From: Methylobacterium sp. UNC378MF
GTDB lineage: Bacteria; Pseudomonadota; Alphaproteobacteria; Rhizobiales; Beijerinckiaceae
DNA length: 64,000 nucleotides
Assembly (NCBI RefSeq): GCF_900103195.1
Contig: NZ_FMWU01000015.1
Span: 62,001-126,000 of the forward strand
Reading direction: 5' to 3'
Shown here: piece by piece, positions 28,716 through 36,416 of the stretch
How positions within the stretch are numbered: position 1 is the stretch's first letter
Layout: each line of letters opens with the position of its first letter
The notes under the pieces: model-generated
Seen by the model: only the letters and a program-made list of their open reading frames with translations
What the model was told of the DNA's origin: nothing
Database searches by the model: none
Position numbers and translations under genes: made by a program

Positions 28716-29707
28716 GCGCCGCAGCGGGCGCGCTTCTGCTCGCGCGCGACGCCCTGGCGGACGCCGTTGCCGGCATTCGGGAACTTCCGGTCCAGCTCGG
28801 CCAAGGTCGCGCAGGCTTGCTCGCGGGCGCCGAGCGCGTTGAGCGTGACGCCGAGCTTCAGCATGGCGTCGGGGGCCTGGGAGGAGCGGGCGTAGTCGGT
28901 GGAGACCTTCAGGAACTGCTCGGCGGCCTCGCGGTTGCGGCCGCGCGCGAGGTAGCTCTCGCCGAGCCAGTAGGTCGCGCCGGCGACGCGGTTGTCGCGC
29001 GGATGCGACTGGATGAACTGGCGCAGGCCCATCTCGGCCTGCTCGTACTGCTTGGCGCGGTACAGCTCGACCGCGGCGTCGTAATCGGCGGCCGGATCGC
29101 CGGTCCGGGTGGCGGCCACGCTCTCGGAGGGCCGCGCCGGGATCGCCCCGGTCCGGGCCGGCGGCCGCAGATCGACCGGCTCGTCGTAGCCGGGAACGGC
29201 GTCGGCGTCCTCATCATCCCCATTGATTGCCCCATTGATCGCCCCTTGCGGCAGACGCTGCGGCCGGGGGGCGGCCTCGGTCGCCTCGACGGCGTCACGC
29301 GGCGGCAGCGGCGCGGAGGGCTGCGTGCTGCCGAGCTGCACGGGGGCGCCCGGGGCTCCGGGGGATTGGGACGGGTCGAAGGCGTCGCCGCGCTTGCCGG
29401 GGCGGCCGGCGCCCGGATTGCCGCCGTTGACGGCGCCCGACGGCGCGGGGGCGGCCGAGGGCTTGCCGCCCTTGCCCTCGTTCAGGCGGAACTCGACGTC
29501 CTCCTGGAACTTGCGCAGCTGCTCCTTGAGCTGGCGGTTCTCGTACTGGAGGGTCTCGATCTGTCCGGCCATGAGCCGGGACTGGTTCTCGATGCGGCCA
29601 AGGCGCACCACCAACTCGGAGGCGTCCTGCGCGGCTGCCGGGTGGCCGAGGAGCATGGCTCCCAGGATCGTGGTGAGCGCGAGGCGGGTGCGAAGACGGG
29701 CGGACAT
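28712..29707 (-). CDS. ybgF: Cell division coordinator CpoB/YbgF (Tol-Pal system)
   Basis: A 331-residue periplasmic protein with a signal peptide (ending GHPAAAQDAS), an N-terminal coiled coil (about 30-75, RLGRIENQSRLMAGQIETLQYENRQLKEQL), a long Pro/Ala/Gly-rich linker and three C-terminal TPR repeats (about 205-320, for example YDAAVELYRAKQYEQAEMGLRQFI and ATYWLGESYLARG). CpoB links peptidoglycan synthesis with Tol-Pal-driven outer-membrane constriction. It follows pal on the same strand with a hairpin between, and overlaps tilS. Confidence 0.93.
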   Translation of the reverse strand: MSARLRTRLALTTILGAMLLGHPAAAQDASELVVRLGRIENQSRLMAGQIETLQYENRQLKEQLRKFQEDVEFRLNEGKGGKPSAAPAPSGAVNGGNPGAGRPGKRGDAFDPSQSPGAPGAPVQLGSTQPSAPLPPRDAVEATEAAPRPQRLPQGAINGAINGDDEDADAVPGYDEPVDLRPPARTGAIPARPSESVAATRTGDPAADYDAAVELYRAKQYEQAEMGLRQFIQSHPRDNRVAGATYWLGESYLARGRNREAAEQFLKVSTDYARSSQAPDAMLKLGVTLNALGAREQACATLAELDRKFPNAGNGVRQGVAREQKRARCGA

Positions 29708-29782
29708 GGTGCGGGTGCGATCCGGTGGCGGCGCGAGGGCCTAACAGATGCGCCGTTCCGCGGCAAAACTGCGGCGCGAGGC

Positions 29783-29808
29783 GGAGGCGGCGGTCGGAAG
29801 CCGCCTCC
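29783..29808 (-). terminator. Hairpin between pal and ybgF
   Basis: A 9-bp stem GGAGGCGGC/GCCGCCTCC with an 8-base loop lies 20 bases after the pal stop. No T-tract follows on the minus strand, so partial termination or RNA processing that sets Pal above YbgF is more likely than a full stop. Confidence 0.45.
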
Positions 29809-29828
29809 GGGGTCGTTTTCGCCGCGGC

Positions 29829-30323
29829 TTACGCCCCGGCGCCGCGATCGAGGACGATCACCGCACGGCGGTTCTGCGACCAGCAAGAGATGTCGTTGCA
29901 CACGGCCACCGGCCGCTCCTTACCGTACGACACGGTCCGCATCCGGCTCGCCGCGATGCCGCGGGTGGCGAGGTAGTCGTTCACCGCCTGGGCCCGGCGG
30001 GCGCCGAGGGAGAAGTTGTACTCGCGGGTGCCGCGCTCGTCGGCATGGCCCTCGATGATGAAGGTGTAGCGCGGGTAGCGCTGCAGCCACGCGGCCTGCT
30101 TGTCGAGGGTCGCGGTCGCGGTGGGCGTCAGGTCGGTGGAATCCGACTCGAAGAAGACCCGGTCGCCGATATTGACGACGAAGTCCTGGGCGCTGCCGGG
30201 GGTCGCGGCGCCCGCCCCGAAGGCGGAGGCGTCGGCGAGGTCCTTGTCGTTGCTGCAGGCGCCCAGGCCGAGGGCGGCGACGAGCGCGAGGCCGAGGGCG
30301 GCGGCGCGGAAACGCTGGGGCAT
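29829..30323 (-). CDS. pal: Peptidoglycan-associated lipoprotein Pal
   Basis: A 164-residue outer-membrane lipoprotein. The signal ends in the lipobox LGAC (Cys23). The OmpA-like domain (about 45-160) contains RVFFESDSTDL, IIEGHADERGTREYNFSLGARRAQAVNDYL and the conserved NRRAVIVL. It ties the outer membrane to peptidoglycan through TolB. In many proteobacteria tolB lies directly upstream. Here a divergent response regulator takes that place. Confidence 0.96.
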   Translation of the reverse strand: MPQRFRAAALGLALVAALGLGACSNDKDLADASAFGAGAATPGSAQDFVVNIGDRVFFESDSTDLTPTATATLDKQAAWLQRYPRYTFIIEGHADERGTREYNFSLGARRAQAVNDYLATRGIAASRMRTVSYGKERPVAVCNDISCWSQNRRAVIVLDRGAGA

Positions 30324-30674
30324 GGTCTAAAAAACTCCTCGAGCGGTGCCGAAGGCCGGCTGCTGGTCTTCGAGGCGGGTCCGCGTATTCCTGGCGCCGT
30401 TGGTAGGCGGGGTTGGTTAAGCGACGGTTCCGCCGGGCGGCGCGGGGGCGTGGTGACGGCCCGCACCGGTCGACGGCGTGCGCTGACACACCCGGGACGC
30501 GCCCGGAATGCGGCGGCGGCGGGGCGGCGGGCTGCGACGCGGCATTTCGGCCGCCCCGGTTGCGGCGTTGCAACAGGCGCCGGGCCTCCGCCCGGTAACG
30601 GGTCCAGGCGGGTCTTTAAGAGATCCTCAACCCTGTCGCTCCCTAATCGGCGGGCCGAACACCGGACCTCCCGC
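30324..30674. other. Divergent promoter region of pal and response regulator
   Basis: No gene seen. Positions 30616-30630 read TTAA-N7-TCAA, one mismatch from a CtrA site, about 45-59 bases upstream of the response regulator start. It probably holds promoters for both divergent genes. Confidence 0.45.
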
Positions 30675-31079
30675 ATGCGCCCCGCCCAGAGCGTCCTCAT
30701 CGTCGAGGACAGCTACCTGCTCCTCGAGATCGTCGCGAGCCTATGCGAGACGCACGGCATCCGGGTGATCGAAGCCTCCACGGGCGAGGCCGCGCTGACC
30801 ATCCTGCGCGACCGGGGCGGCGCGATCGACTGGCTGTTCACCGACATCCACCTGCCCGGGCTGATCGACGGCTGGACGGTGGCCCACGCCTTCCGGGCAA
30901 TCCACCCGGACCGGCCGGTGGTCTACACCTCGACGGACACGCACGGCCGCAGCGGCGTGCCGGGCAGCCTGTTCCTGCGCAAGCCCTTCCAGATGCAGGA
31001 GGTCAACCGCCTGGTCCGGATGATGGTCGAGGGCCTCGGCGCGGCCGGCTCCGACAGCCGGCTCTGCGCGGCGGGCTGA
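30675..31079 (+). CDS. Receiver-only response regulator
   Basis: A 134-residue protein consisting of a single CheY-like receiver domain: acidic pair E11/D12 (LIVEDSY), phospho-acceptor D57 (TDIHLPG), the Thr of the VVYTSTD segment and Lys103 (LRKPF). It has no output domain, so it may act as a phosphate sink or shuttle, or by protein contact. It resembles the short receivers common in Methylobacterium and rhizobia. No histidine kinase is adjacent. A CtrA-like half-match lies upstream. Confidence 0.88.
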   Translation: MRPAQSVLIVEDSYLLLEIVASLCETHGIRVIEASTGEAALTILRDRGGAIDWLFTDIHLPGLIDGWTVAHAFRAIHPDRPVVYTSTDTHGRSGVPGSLFLRKPFQMQEVNRLVRMMVEGLGAAGSDSRLCAAG

Positions 31080-31102
31080 GTCACGGATCCATCCGAGCCG
31101 GA

Positions 31103-31193
31103 CCGTCATCGCGCGCGCAGCGAAGCGACCCCGGGCGGCCCGCGCTCGGCCGGCGAGGCGCTCCTGGATTGCTTCGCTCCGCTCGCAACGACG
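31103..31193. repeat. Inverted pair of dispersed repeat (family 3)
   Basis: Left arm 31103-31131 (CGTCATCGCGCGCGCAGCGA...) and right arm 31165-31193 (TGGATTGCTTCGCTCCGCTC...) are near reverse complements and correspond to the widespread CGTCATTGCGAGCG...GAAGCAATCC intergenic element. It lies between the convergent response regulator and WcbI-like genes, where it may end transcripts. Confidence 0.6.
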
Positions 31194-31231
31194 CGTCTGC
31201 CGGCTGGACGCCTTGGCTCCCGGGGGCGGCC

Positions 31232-32281
31232 TCAGCCGCCCCGGAACAGCGCGACGATCTCCGGCGCGGCGAGCCACGCCTCGACCCGCGGGCAGGCGAG
31301 ATCCCCGGGGGTCATCGCGTCGTAGAGCGCGAAGCTCGCCGCGATGAAGCCTGGCAGGTCGTAGAGCACCGGGAAGTCGTCGCCCCGCGGCTTGGTCTTG
31401 AACAGGTACGAGCCGGTCAGGCCGAAATGCTCGGCGATGGGCGGGTAGATCGGCCAGACCACGTCCTGGGCCAGCTCGTCGCCGAGGTAATCCTCGATCT
31501 CCACGGGCTCGGGCGCGAGACCGCTCTCCTGCAGCAGCCGCCGGGCGATGTCGCCGAGGACGTGGACCTTGGGATGGTTCATCAGGTGCATGAAGGCGCC
31601 GCGGCGCGCCCAGCGGGTCACCTCGCGCTCCAGCCCGAAGCCCAGGGCGTCGGCCGCGCCGACGAGCTCGCGCACGGCCGGGTCCCAGTGGTCGAGGTAG
31701 CCCAGGCGGGCGAACAGGTCCTCGCGGAACAGGCCGGCGGTGCGGCCGGCATCGAGGCCGAGCCGGTGGGCGGTCAGCACGATCGCCGAGTGGTACTGGC
31801 CCAGCGGCGACGGCGTCAGCTTCAGCGCGGCGAGGTCCGAGGCTTGGCCGACATAGACCATGTCCGGGTGGAAGGCCGAGAACACGATCGACGGGAACAG
31901 CTTGAGCCGCGGGTCGGCCGCGCGCACAGTGGCGACGTCGCCGCCCGGGATCAGCCCGGCCGGGAAGGCCTGCGAGAAGACGTGGTCGTGGGCGCGCAGG
32001 GTGCGGATCAGGCCGTCGACATGGCCGTGGTCGCGCTTGAGCGAGCCCATGGGCAGGTAGCGCACCGGGCTCCTCGGTGCGAGCAGGCGCATGGCCCGGG
32101 CGATGCCCCGCGCCTGGCAATTGCCCAGCACCGCGATGCTCGGCCCGTCACGGGTCGTGGCGGCGCGGGCGCGGTTCCGCCATGGTGTCGCCCAGGTGGG
32201 GGCCCAACGGGTAGGCGCCCAATCGGGCGCCGAGCGGGTGAACGCGCTGCGGGCGCGCCGGGGCAGGTCGTTCAGGGCCAC
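31232..32281 (-). CDS. WcbI-like polysaccharide-modifying protein
   Basis: A 349-residue protein. The core begins SIAVLGNCQARGIARAMRLL, the LGNCQ motif that defines the WcbI family, followed by FSAFHPDMVYVG and a C-terminal helical part. WcbI of Burkholderia capsule loci binds CoA and is thought to acetylate polysaccharide. A GTG at 32281 is taken as start because no ATG, GTG or TTG lies between it and the motif at a workable distance. The first 45 residues are low quality and contain the near-repeat WAPTRWAPTW, encoded by degenerate tandem DNA repeats. It is divergent from the GSCFA gene across 73 bases. Confidence 0.75.
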   Translation of the reverse strand: MALNDLPRRARSAFTRSAPDWAPTRWAPTWATPWRNRARAATTRDGPSIAVLGNCQARGIARAMRLLAPRSPVRYLPMGSLKRDHGHVDGLIRTLRAHDHVFSQAFPAGLIPGGDVATVRAADPRLKLFPSIVFSAFHPDMVYVGQASDLAALKLTPSPLGQYHSAIVLTAHRLGLDAGRTAGLFREDLFARLGYLDHWDPAVRELVGAADALGFGLEREVTRWARRGAFMHLMNHPKVHVLGDIARRLLQESGLAPEPVEIEDYLGDELAQDVVWPIYPPIAEHFGLTGSYLFKTKPRGDDFPVLYDLPGFIAASFALYDAMTPGDLACPRVEAWLAAPEIVALFRGG

Positions 32282-32354
32282 GTCGCGTGCCGGTGTCAGC
32301 GGACGGGTCAGCGGTCCCGAGGGCCGTCGCCGTCGTGAAGAAGAGGGTTCGAAG

Positions 32355-33422
32355 ATGGCGTTGAATCCGTATACGGGTCTACCGGCCGAGCGATTCTGGC
32401 GCAAGGTCGTCACCAACGTGCCGCCCTTCGCGGTCAATCCGCACCCGAAGGACACCTTCGTGATCGGGCCGACCGACAAGGTCGCCACCGGCGGCTCCTG
32501 CTTCGCGCAGCGGGTGGCCGAGGCGGTGCGCGGCGCCGGCTTCAACTACTACCTGACCGAGCCGCCGCCCCCCGGCATGAGCGCCGAGGAGGCCAATGCC
32601 CGCCAGTTCGGCACGTTCTCGGCGCGCTACGGCAACCTCTACTACACGCGCCAGTTCGTGCAGCTGTTCGACCGGGCCTACGGAACGTTCGAGCCGGAGC
32701 TGAAGGCGTGGCTGCGCGACGACGGCCGCTACGTTGACCCGTTCCGGCCCACGGTCGAGCCCGCGGGTTTTGCGAGCGAGGCCGAGGTGGTCGCGGCGCG
32801 CGACGCGCATCTCGCCGAGGTGCGCCGCCTGTTCGAGACGCTCGACGTGTTCGTGCTGACGCTCGGACTCACGGAAGGCTGGCGCTGGCGGGCCGACGGC
32901 GCGGCGCTGCCGCTCGCCCCAGGCGTCGCGGGCGGCACCTTCGACCCTGAGCTCTACGAGTGCGTCAACGCGGGCGCGGGCGAGGTGCTGGGCGACCTCA
33001 ACGGCTTCCTCGACCGGCTCTGGAGCGTGAACCCGAAGGCGCGGGTGATCTTCACGGTCTCGCCGGTGCCGATGATCGCCACCTACATGGACCGGCACGT
33101 GATGGAGTCGAACAGCTACTCCAAGTCAGTGCTGCGGGTGGCGGCCGGCGAGGTGGTCGGCCGCGGGGACCCGCGGGCGGTCTACTTCCCCGCCTACGAC
33201 ATCGTCACGAGCAACGTGAATGCCGGGCGCTACTACAACGAGGACCAGCGCACCATCAACGACGCGGGCGTGCGCCACGTCATGCGCCTGTTCCTGGCGA
33301 CCTTCGCGCGCGACCGGGTGAACGCGGCGCCGGTTCACGCCCCCGTGGACCTCGCGGCCGAGTTCGAGGGCAATGCCGGCGTGATCTGCGACGAGGAGGA
33401 GATCGAGCGCAGCGTGGCCTAG
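32355..33422 (+). CDS. GSCFA-domain protein (SGNH-like hydrolase/transferase)
   Basis: A 355-residue protein with the family-defining GSCFA motif at residues 47-51, then NARQFGTFSARYGNLYYTRQFVQLFDRA, LTLGLTEGW and IFTVSPVPMIATYM. A family-typical C-terminal segment AYDIVTSNVN...GRYYNEDQRTINDAGVRHVMRLF holds the late acidic/His residues. The GSCFA family is SGNH-hydrolase-like and its substrates are unknown. The ATG at 32355 follows AAGAGGGTTCGAAG. Its divergent neighbour is another SGNH-like, glycan-linked family, so a joint role in surface polysaccharide acylation is inferred. Confidence 0.85.
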   Translation: MALNPYTGLPAERFWRKVVTNVPPFAVNPHPKDTFVIGPTDKVATGGSCFAQRVAEAVRGAGFNYYLTEPPPPGMSAEEANARQFGTFSARYGNLYYTRQFVQLFDRAYGTFEPELKAWLRDDGRYVDPFRPTVEPAGFASEAEVVAARDAHLAEVRRLFETLDVFVLTLGLTEGWRWRADGAALPLAPGVAGGTFDPELYECVNAGAGEVLGDLNGFLDRLWSVNPKARVIFTVSPVPMIATYMDRHVMESNSYSKSVLRVAAGEVVGRGDPRAVYFPAYDIVTSNVNAGRYYNEDQRTINDAGVRHVMRLFLATFARDRVNAAPVHAPVDLAAEFEGNAGVICDEEEIERSVA

Positions 33423-33496
33423 GATGGCGTAGGGTTTGCCTCCGGGCGGGCGTTTCGGGCAAGCTCGGCTGCCCGGGCGCCCGCGCCCATCCGGAG

Positions 33497-34105
33497 ATGA
33501 ATCCCTTGAGCCTGCCCTCGCCCCGCCGCGCCGACCACGACATCGATCCGGTCTTCGTCGCGCGGTACTCGCCCCGCGCCTTCACGGGCGAGGCTCTGCC
33601 CGAATCCGAGCTGATGCGGATGATCGAGGCGGCGCGCTGGTCGCCCTCCGCCTACAATTCGCAGCCCTGGCGCTTCCTCTACGCGCTCCGGGGCGATGCC
33701 AATTGGGACACGTTCCTGGGCCTCCTCGTTCCCGCCAACCAGAAATGGGTCGCCGGCACCGGCGCGATCCTGTTCCTGGTCTCGAACGGGCTCATGAAGG
33801 TCGGCGACGAGCTGAAGCCCTCCTACAGCCACTCCTTCGACGCCGGCAGCGCCTCGCTCGCCTTCCAGCTCCAGGCGATCCATCAGGGCTGGCACGCCCA
33901 CGGCATGGTCGGCTTCGACCATGTCCGCGCGCCCGAGGTCCTGCGCCTGCCCGAGAACCATCGGATCGAGGCCGCCTTCGCGGTCGGCCGCAAAACGCCC
34001 GAGGCGGACCTTCCCGAGGAGCAGCGACCCCGCGAGACCCCGAACGGCCGCCGGCCGATCACCGACTTCACCATCGCGGGCCCATTCCCGCCGACCGCGG
34101 CCTGA
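33497..34105 (+). CDS. Nitroreductase family protein
   Basis: A 202-residue FMN-dependent oxidoreductase fold. The FMN-binding segment is RYSPRAFTGEALPESELMRMIEAARWSPSAYNSQPWRFLYA (about 23-64), followed by DAGSASLAFQLQAIHQGWHAHGMVGFD and a late FAVGRKTPEADLPEEQ. ATG at 33497 lies five bases after GGAG. Family members reduce nitro groups, quinones or flavins with NAD(P)H. The physiological substrate is unknown. It lies 74 bases downstream of the GSCFA gene, so co-transcription is possible. Confidence 0.88.
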   Translation: MNPLSLPSPRRADHDIDPVFVARYSPRAFTGEALPESELMRMIEAARWSPSAYNSQPWRFLYALRGDANWDTFLGLLVPANQKWVAGTGAILFLVSNGLMKVGDELKPSYSHSFDAGSASLAFQLQAIHQGWHAHGMVGFDHVRAPEVLRLPENHRIEAAFAVGRKTPEADLPEEQRPRETPNGRRPITDFTIAGPFPPTAA

Positions 34106-34254
34106 GACGGCCCGGAACCCGCTTGTACGACCGCAGATTGGGTCTGCAACGCAACGCCGCCGCAGGGCCCGGGGCGGCCTTCGGGCTCCCGGGCCGGCGC
34201 GCACCCGGTCTCGGGCGCATCGTATCCGCCCTCCACCGCTTCGGGAGCTGGCTC

Positions 34255-35049
34255 ATGGATCCGTCCGACAACGCTGCCGAATCCGACCCATTCCGGGATG
34301 ACGGGCCGTTCGACCCCGTCTCCGGACTGCGGAATGTCGCCGAGCGTCACGGGGTCAGCCTGGACGCGGTGCGCCACCTGATCCGGGCCCTGGAGCGCGG
34401 CCACGGCACGATGGCGCAGTTCGACCATCCCGATCTCGGCGGGATGGGACAGTGGTTCTCCGGCGGCATGGTGATGGTCGGCCGGATGTTCGACGACGGC
34501 CTGAAGGCGCGGGTCGGCGCACTCTGCACCGAGCTGGCCGGGGCGCTCCCAGCAGGCGGCTTCTCGGACGCTGCGCCCGTGGCACGACGAGGCGGCGGCG
34601 AGTGGTGGCCGGCCGGTCTGGGGGATCCGGCGAGCACCGGCGCTCAGAACGGGCTGCGCTACGCCTATTTCCCCGACAGAAGGCGGCTCGCCGTCGACTC
34701 GGGTTCGGAGGTCGCTCTCTACGATACCGGCGAGCACCGCATCACCGGCGTGTCGCAAGCGAATGGCAGCCTCGGCTTTACGGGACCGGCCGGGGCCGTC
34801 GCCCTCGACCGCCTGCGCCGGATCGAGGCGGAGGTCGCGGCGCCGCGCCAAGTGGACCCGCGTCAGGTAGACCCGCGCCAAGCGGATAGGGCGCAAAAGG
34901 CGGCACCCGCGGAGACGCCCGCGCCGGACCGGTCCTCGGCGGACGCGGTGCTCGCGACCATCGAACGGCTGGCGGACCTGCACGCGCGCGGCGTGCTCAC
35001 CGATTCGGAATTCTCGACCAAGAAGGCGGAGCTGCTGGCGCGGCTGTGA
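34255..35049 (+). CDS. SHOCT-domain protein of unknown function
   Basis: A 264-residue hydrophilic protein. The N-terminal half has SLDAVRHLIRALERGHGTMAQFDHPDLGGMGQWFSGGMVMVGRMFDD. A middle part with predicted strands follows (LRYAYFPDRRRLAVDSGSEVALYDTGEHRITGVSQ). A linker then carries three 15-base tandem repeats (RQVDP units), and a C-terminal SHOCT helix pair ends the chain (ATIERLADLHARGVLTDSEFSTKKAELLARL). SHOCT segments are oligomerisation or localisation modules. The rest is a conserved type seen in alphaproteobacteria without assigned function. Confidence 0.78.
   Translation: MDPSDNAAESDPFRDDGPFDPVSGLRNVAERHGVSLDAVRHLIRALERGHGTMAQFDHPDLGGMGQWFSGGMVMVGRMFDDGLKARVGALCTELAGALPAGGFSDAAPVARRGGGEWWPAGLGDPASTGAQNGLRYAYFPDRRRLAVDSGSEVALYDTGEHRITGVSQANGSLGFTGPAGAVALDRLRRIEAEVAAPRQVDPRQVDPRQADRAQKAAPAETPAPDRSSADAVLATIERLADLHARGVLTDSEFSTKKAELLARL
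34846..34890 (+). repeat. Three 15-bp tandem repeats inside the SHOCT gene
   Basis: Units CGCCAAGTGGACCCG, CGTCAGGTAGACCCG and CGCCAAGCGGATAGG are in frame and encode RQVDP-like pentapeptides. The unit length keeps the frame, so copy number may vary between strains. Confidence 0.75.
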
Positions 35050-35096
35050 GAAGCGCCCGACCGGCGGATCCGCCACCGGTCGCCCCACCCTCCGTT

Positions 35097-35139
35097 CTCA
35101 TCCTGAGGTGCCGCAGCGCAGCGGAGGCCTCGAAGGATG
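35097..35139. repeat. Dispersed palindromic repeat (family 1)
   Basis: It begins CTCATCCTGAGGTGCCGCAG and ends GGCCTCGAAGGATG. Related copies lie at 50876-50990 and 63466-63511. It sits between the convergent SHOCT and kdsD genes. Confidence 0.7.
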
Positions 35140-35174
35140 CGAGCGAGGATCGGACCTGCCGGCTCCGAACGGCC

Positions 35175-36200
35175 TCAGACGATGCCGACGCGCAGCAGGT
35201 CGTGGACGTGCACGATGCCCACGGGCCGTCCGTCCGTGACCGCGAAGACCGCGGTGATGAGCCGGCGGTTCATCAGTTCCAGGGCGGCCTGAGCCAGCTT
35301 GTGCGGTTCGACGGTGACCGGATCCCGGGTCATCACCGTCGAGACCGGCGTGTCGAGGAGCGCAGGGCCCATGTGGCGGCGCAGGTCGCCGTCCGTGACG
35401 ATGCCGACAAGGCGCCCGGCCCCGTCGGTGACGCCGACGCAGCCGTAGCGCCGCGCCGCGATCTCGATCAGCACCTCCGACATCAGGGCGCTCTCGTGGA
35501 CCAGCGGCATGTCCTGGGGCCCGTGCATCACCTGCTGCACGGTCCTGAGGCGGGCCGCCAGTGTCCCGCCGGGATGCAGGGTGTGGAAGCGCGCCGAAGT
35601 GAAGCCGCGCCGCTCCAGCAGCGCCACCGCCAGGGCGTCGCCCAGCGCCAGCTGGATCAGGCTGGAGGAGGTCGGCGCGAGGTCGTGCGGGCAGGATTCC
35701 CGCACGCGGGGCAGCTCCAGCAGCACGTCGGCGGCCTTGCCGAGCGTGCTCTCGCCGTTGCGGGTGATGGCGACCAGGGGGATCGAGAACCGGCGGCTGA
35801 AGCCGACGAGATCGGACAGTTCCGCGGTCTCCCCCGACCAAGACAGCGCGATGATGACGTCGTCCCGGGCGATCATCCCGAGGTCGCCGTGGCTCGCCTC
35901 GGTCGGGTGGACGAAGAAGGCGTGCGTGCCCGTGGAGGCCAGCGTCGCGGCAATCTTGCGGCCGACATGGCCGCTCTTGCCGATGCCGCTCACGATGACG
36001 CGGCCTTTGCTCTGCAGGATGGTCTGCACCGCCTCCTCGAAGGCCGCGCCGAGCCGGCCCTGGAAGGCCGCGCTCGCCTCCTGCAGGGCCGCGATGCCGA
36101 GCTGGAGGCTGCGGATCCCGAGATCGCGGGTGGTGGCGAGATGCGCCGACGGCGCGTCATAACGATCGTCGCGCAGGGCGCTGGAGGCGGGAGCGTTCAT
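35175..36200 (-). CDS. kdsD: Arabinose-5-phosphate isomerase (KdsD/KpsF type)
   Basis: A 341-residue enzyme expected to convert ribulose-5-phosphate to arabinose-5-phosphate, the first step to KDO for LPS core or capsule. The SIS domain (about 45-190) has GIGKSGHVGRKIAATLASTGT, HPTEASHGDLGM, LSWSGETAEL and CPHDLAPTSSSLIQLALGDALA. Two CBS domains follow (about 215-341). The length matches KdsD/KpsF. Other KDO genes are not in the window. The start MNAPASSALR at 36200 follows GGAGGCGGGAGCG. Confidence 0.92.
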   Translation of the reverse strand: MNAPASSALRDDRYDAPSAHLATTRDLGIRSLQLGIAALQEASAAFQGRLGAAFEEAVQTILQSKGRVIVSGIGKSGHVGRKIAATLASTGTHAFFVHPTEASHGDLGMIARDDVIIALSWSGETAELSDLVGFSRRFSIPLVAITRNGESTLGKAADVLLELPRVRESCPHDLAPTSSSLIQLALGDALAVALLERRGFTSARFHTLHPGGTLAARLRTVQQVMHGPQDMPLVHESALMSEVLIEIAARRYGCVGVTDGAGRLVGIVTDGDLRRHMGPALLDTPVSTVMTRDPVTVEPHKLAQAALELMNRRLITAVFAVTDGRPVGIVHVHDLLRVGIV

Positions 36201-36416
36201 CGTGTCCGTTCTTGACCCGTCGACCGGATCCGGCACCGGAGGCCGGAATCGAGGCTCGGCGCAGCGAGGCGTCTCCGGCGACGCTAGGCAGCCGTCGTGG
36301 TTGAAATGTGACGCCGGGACGACGCAGCGCCGCACTCTGGTTGAAGGCGCGGCCGCCGAGGTCCATGCTGCCCGCACGCCATCCCGCGCCGCGGGCCCAA
36401 GGAGGGCACAAGCCCC

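Noticed and set aside
30616..30630. CtrA site upstream of the response regulator
   Set aside because: TTAA-N7-TCAA has one mismatch in the second half and no second supporting feature. Kept only as a note in the intergenic entry.
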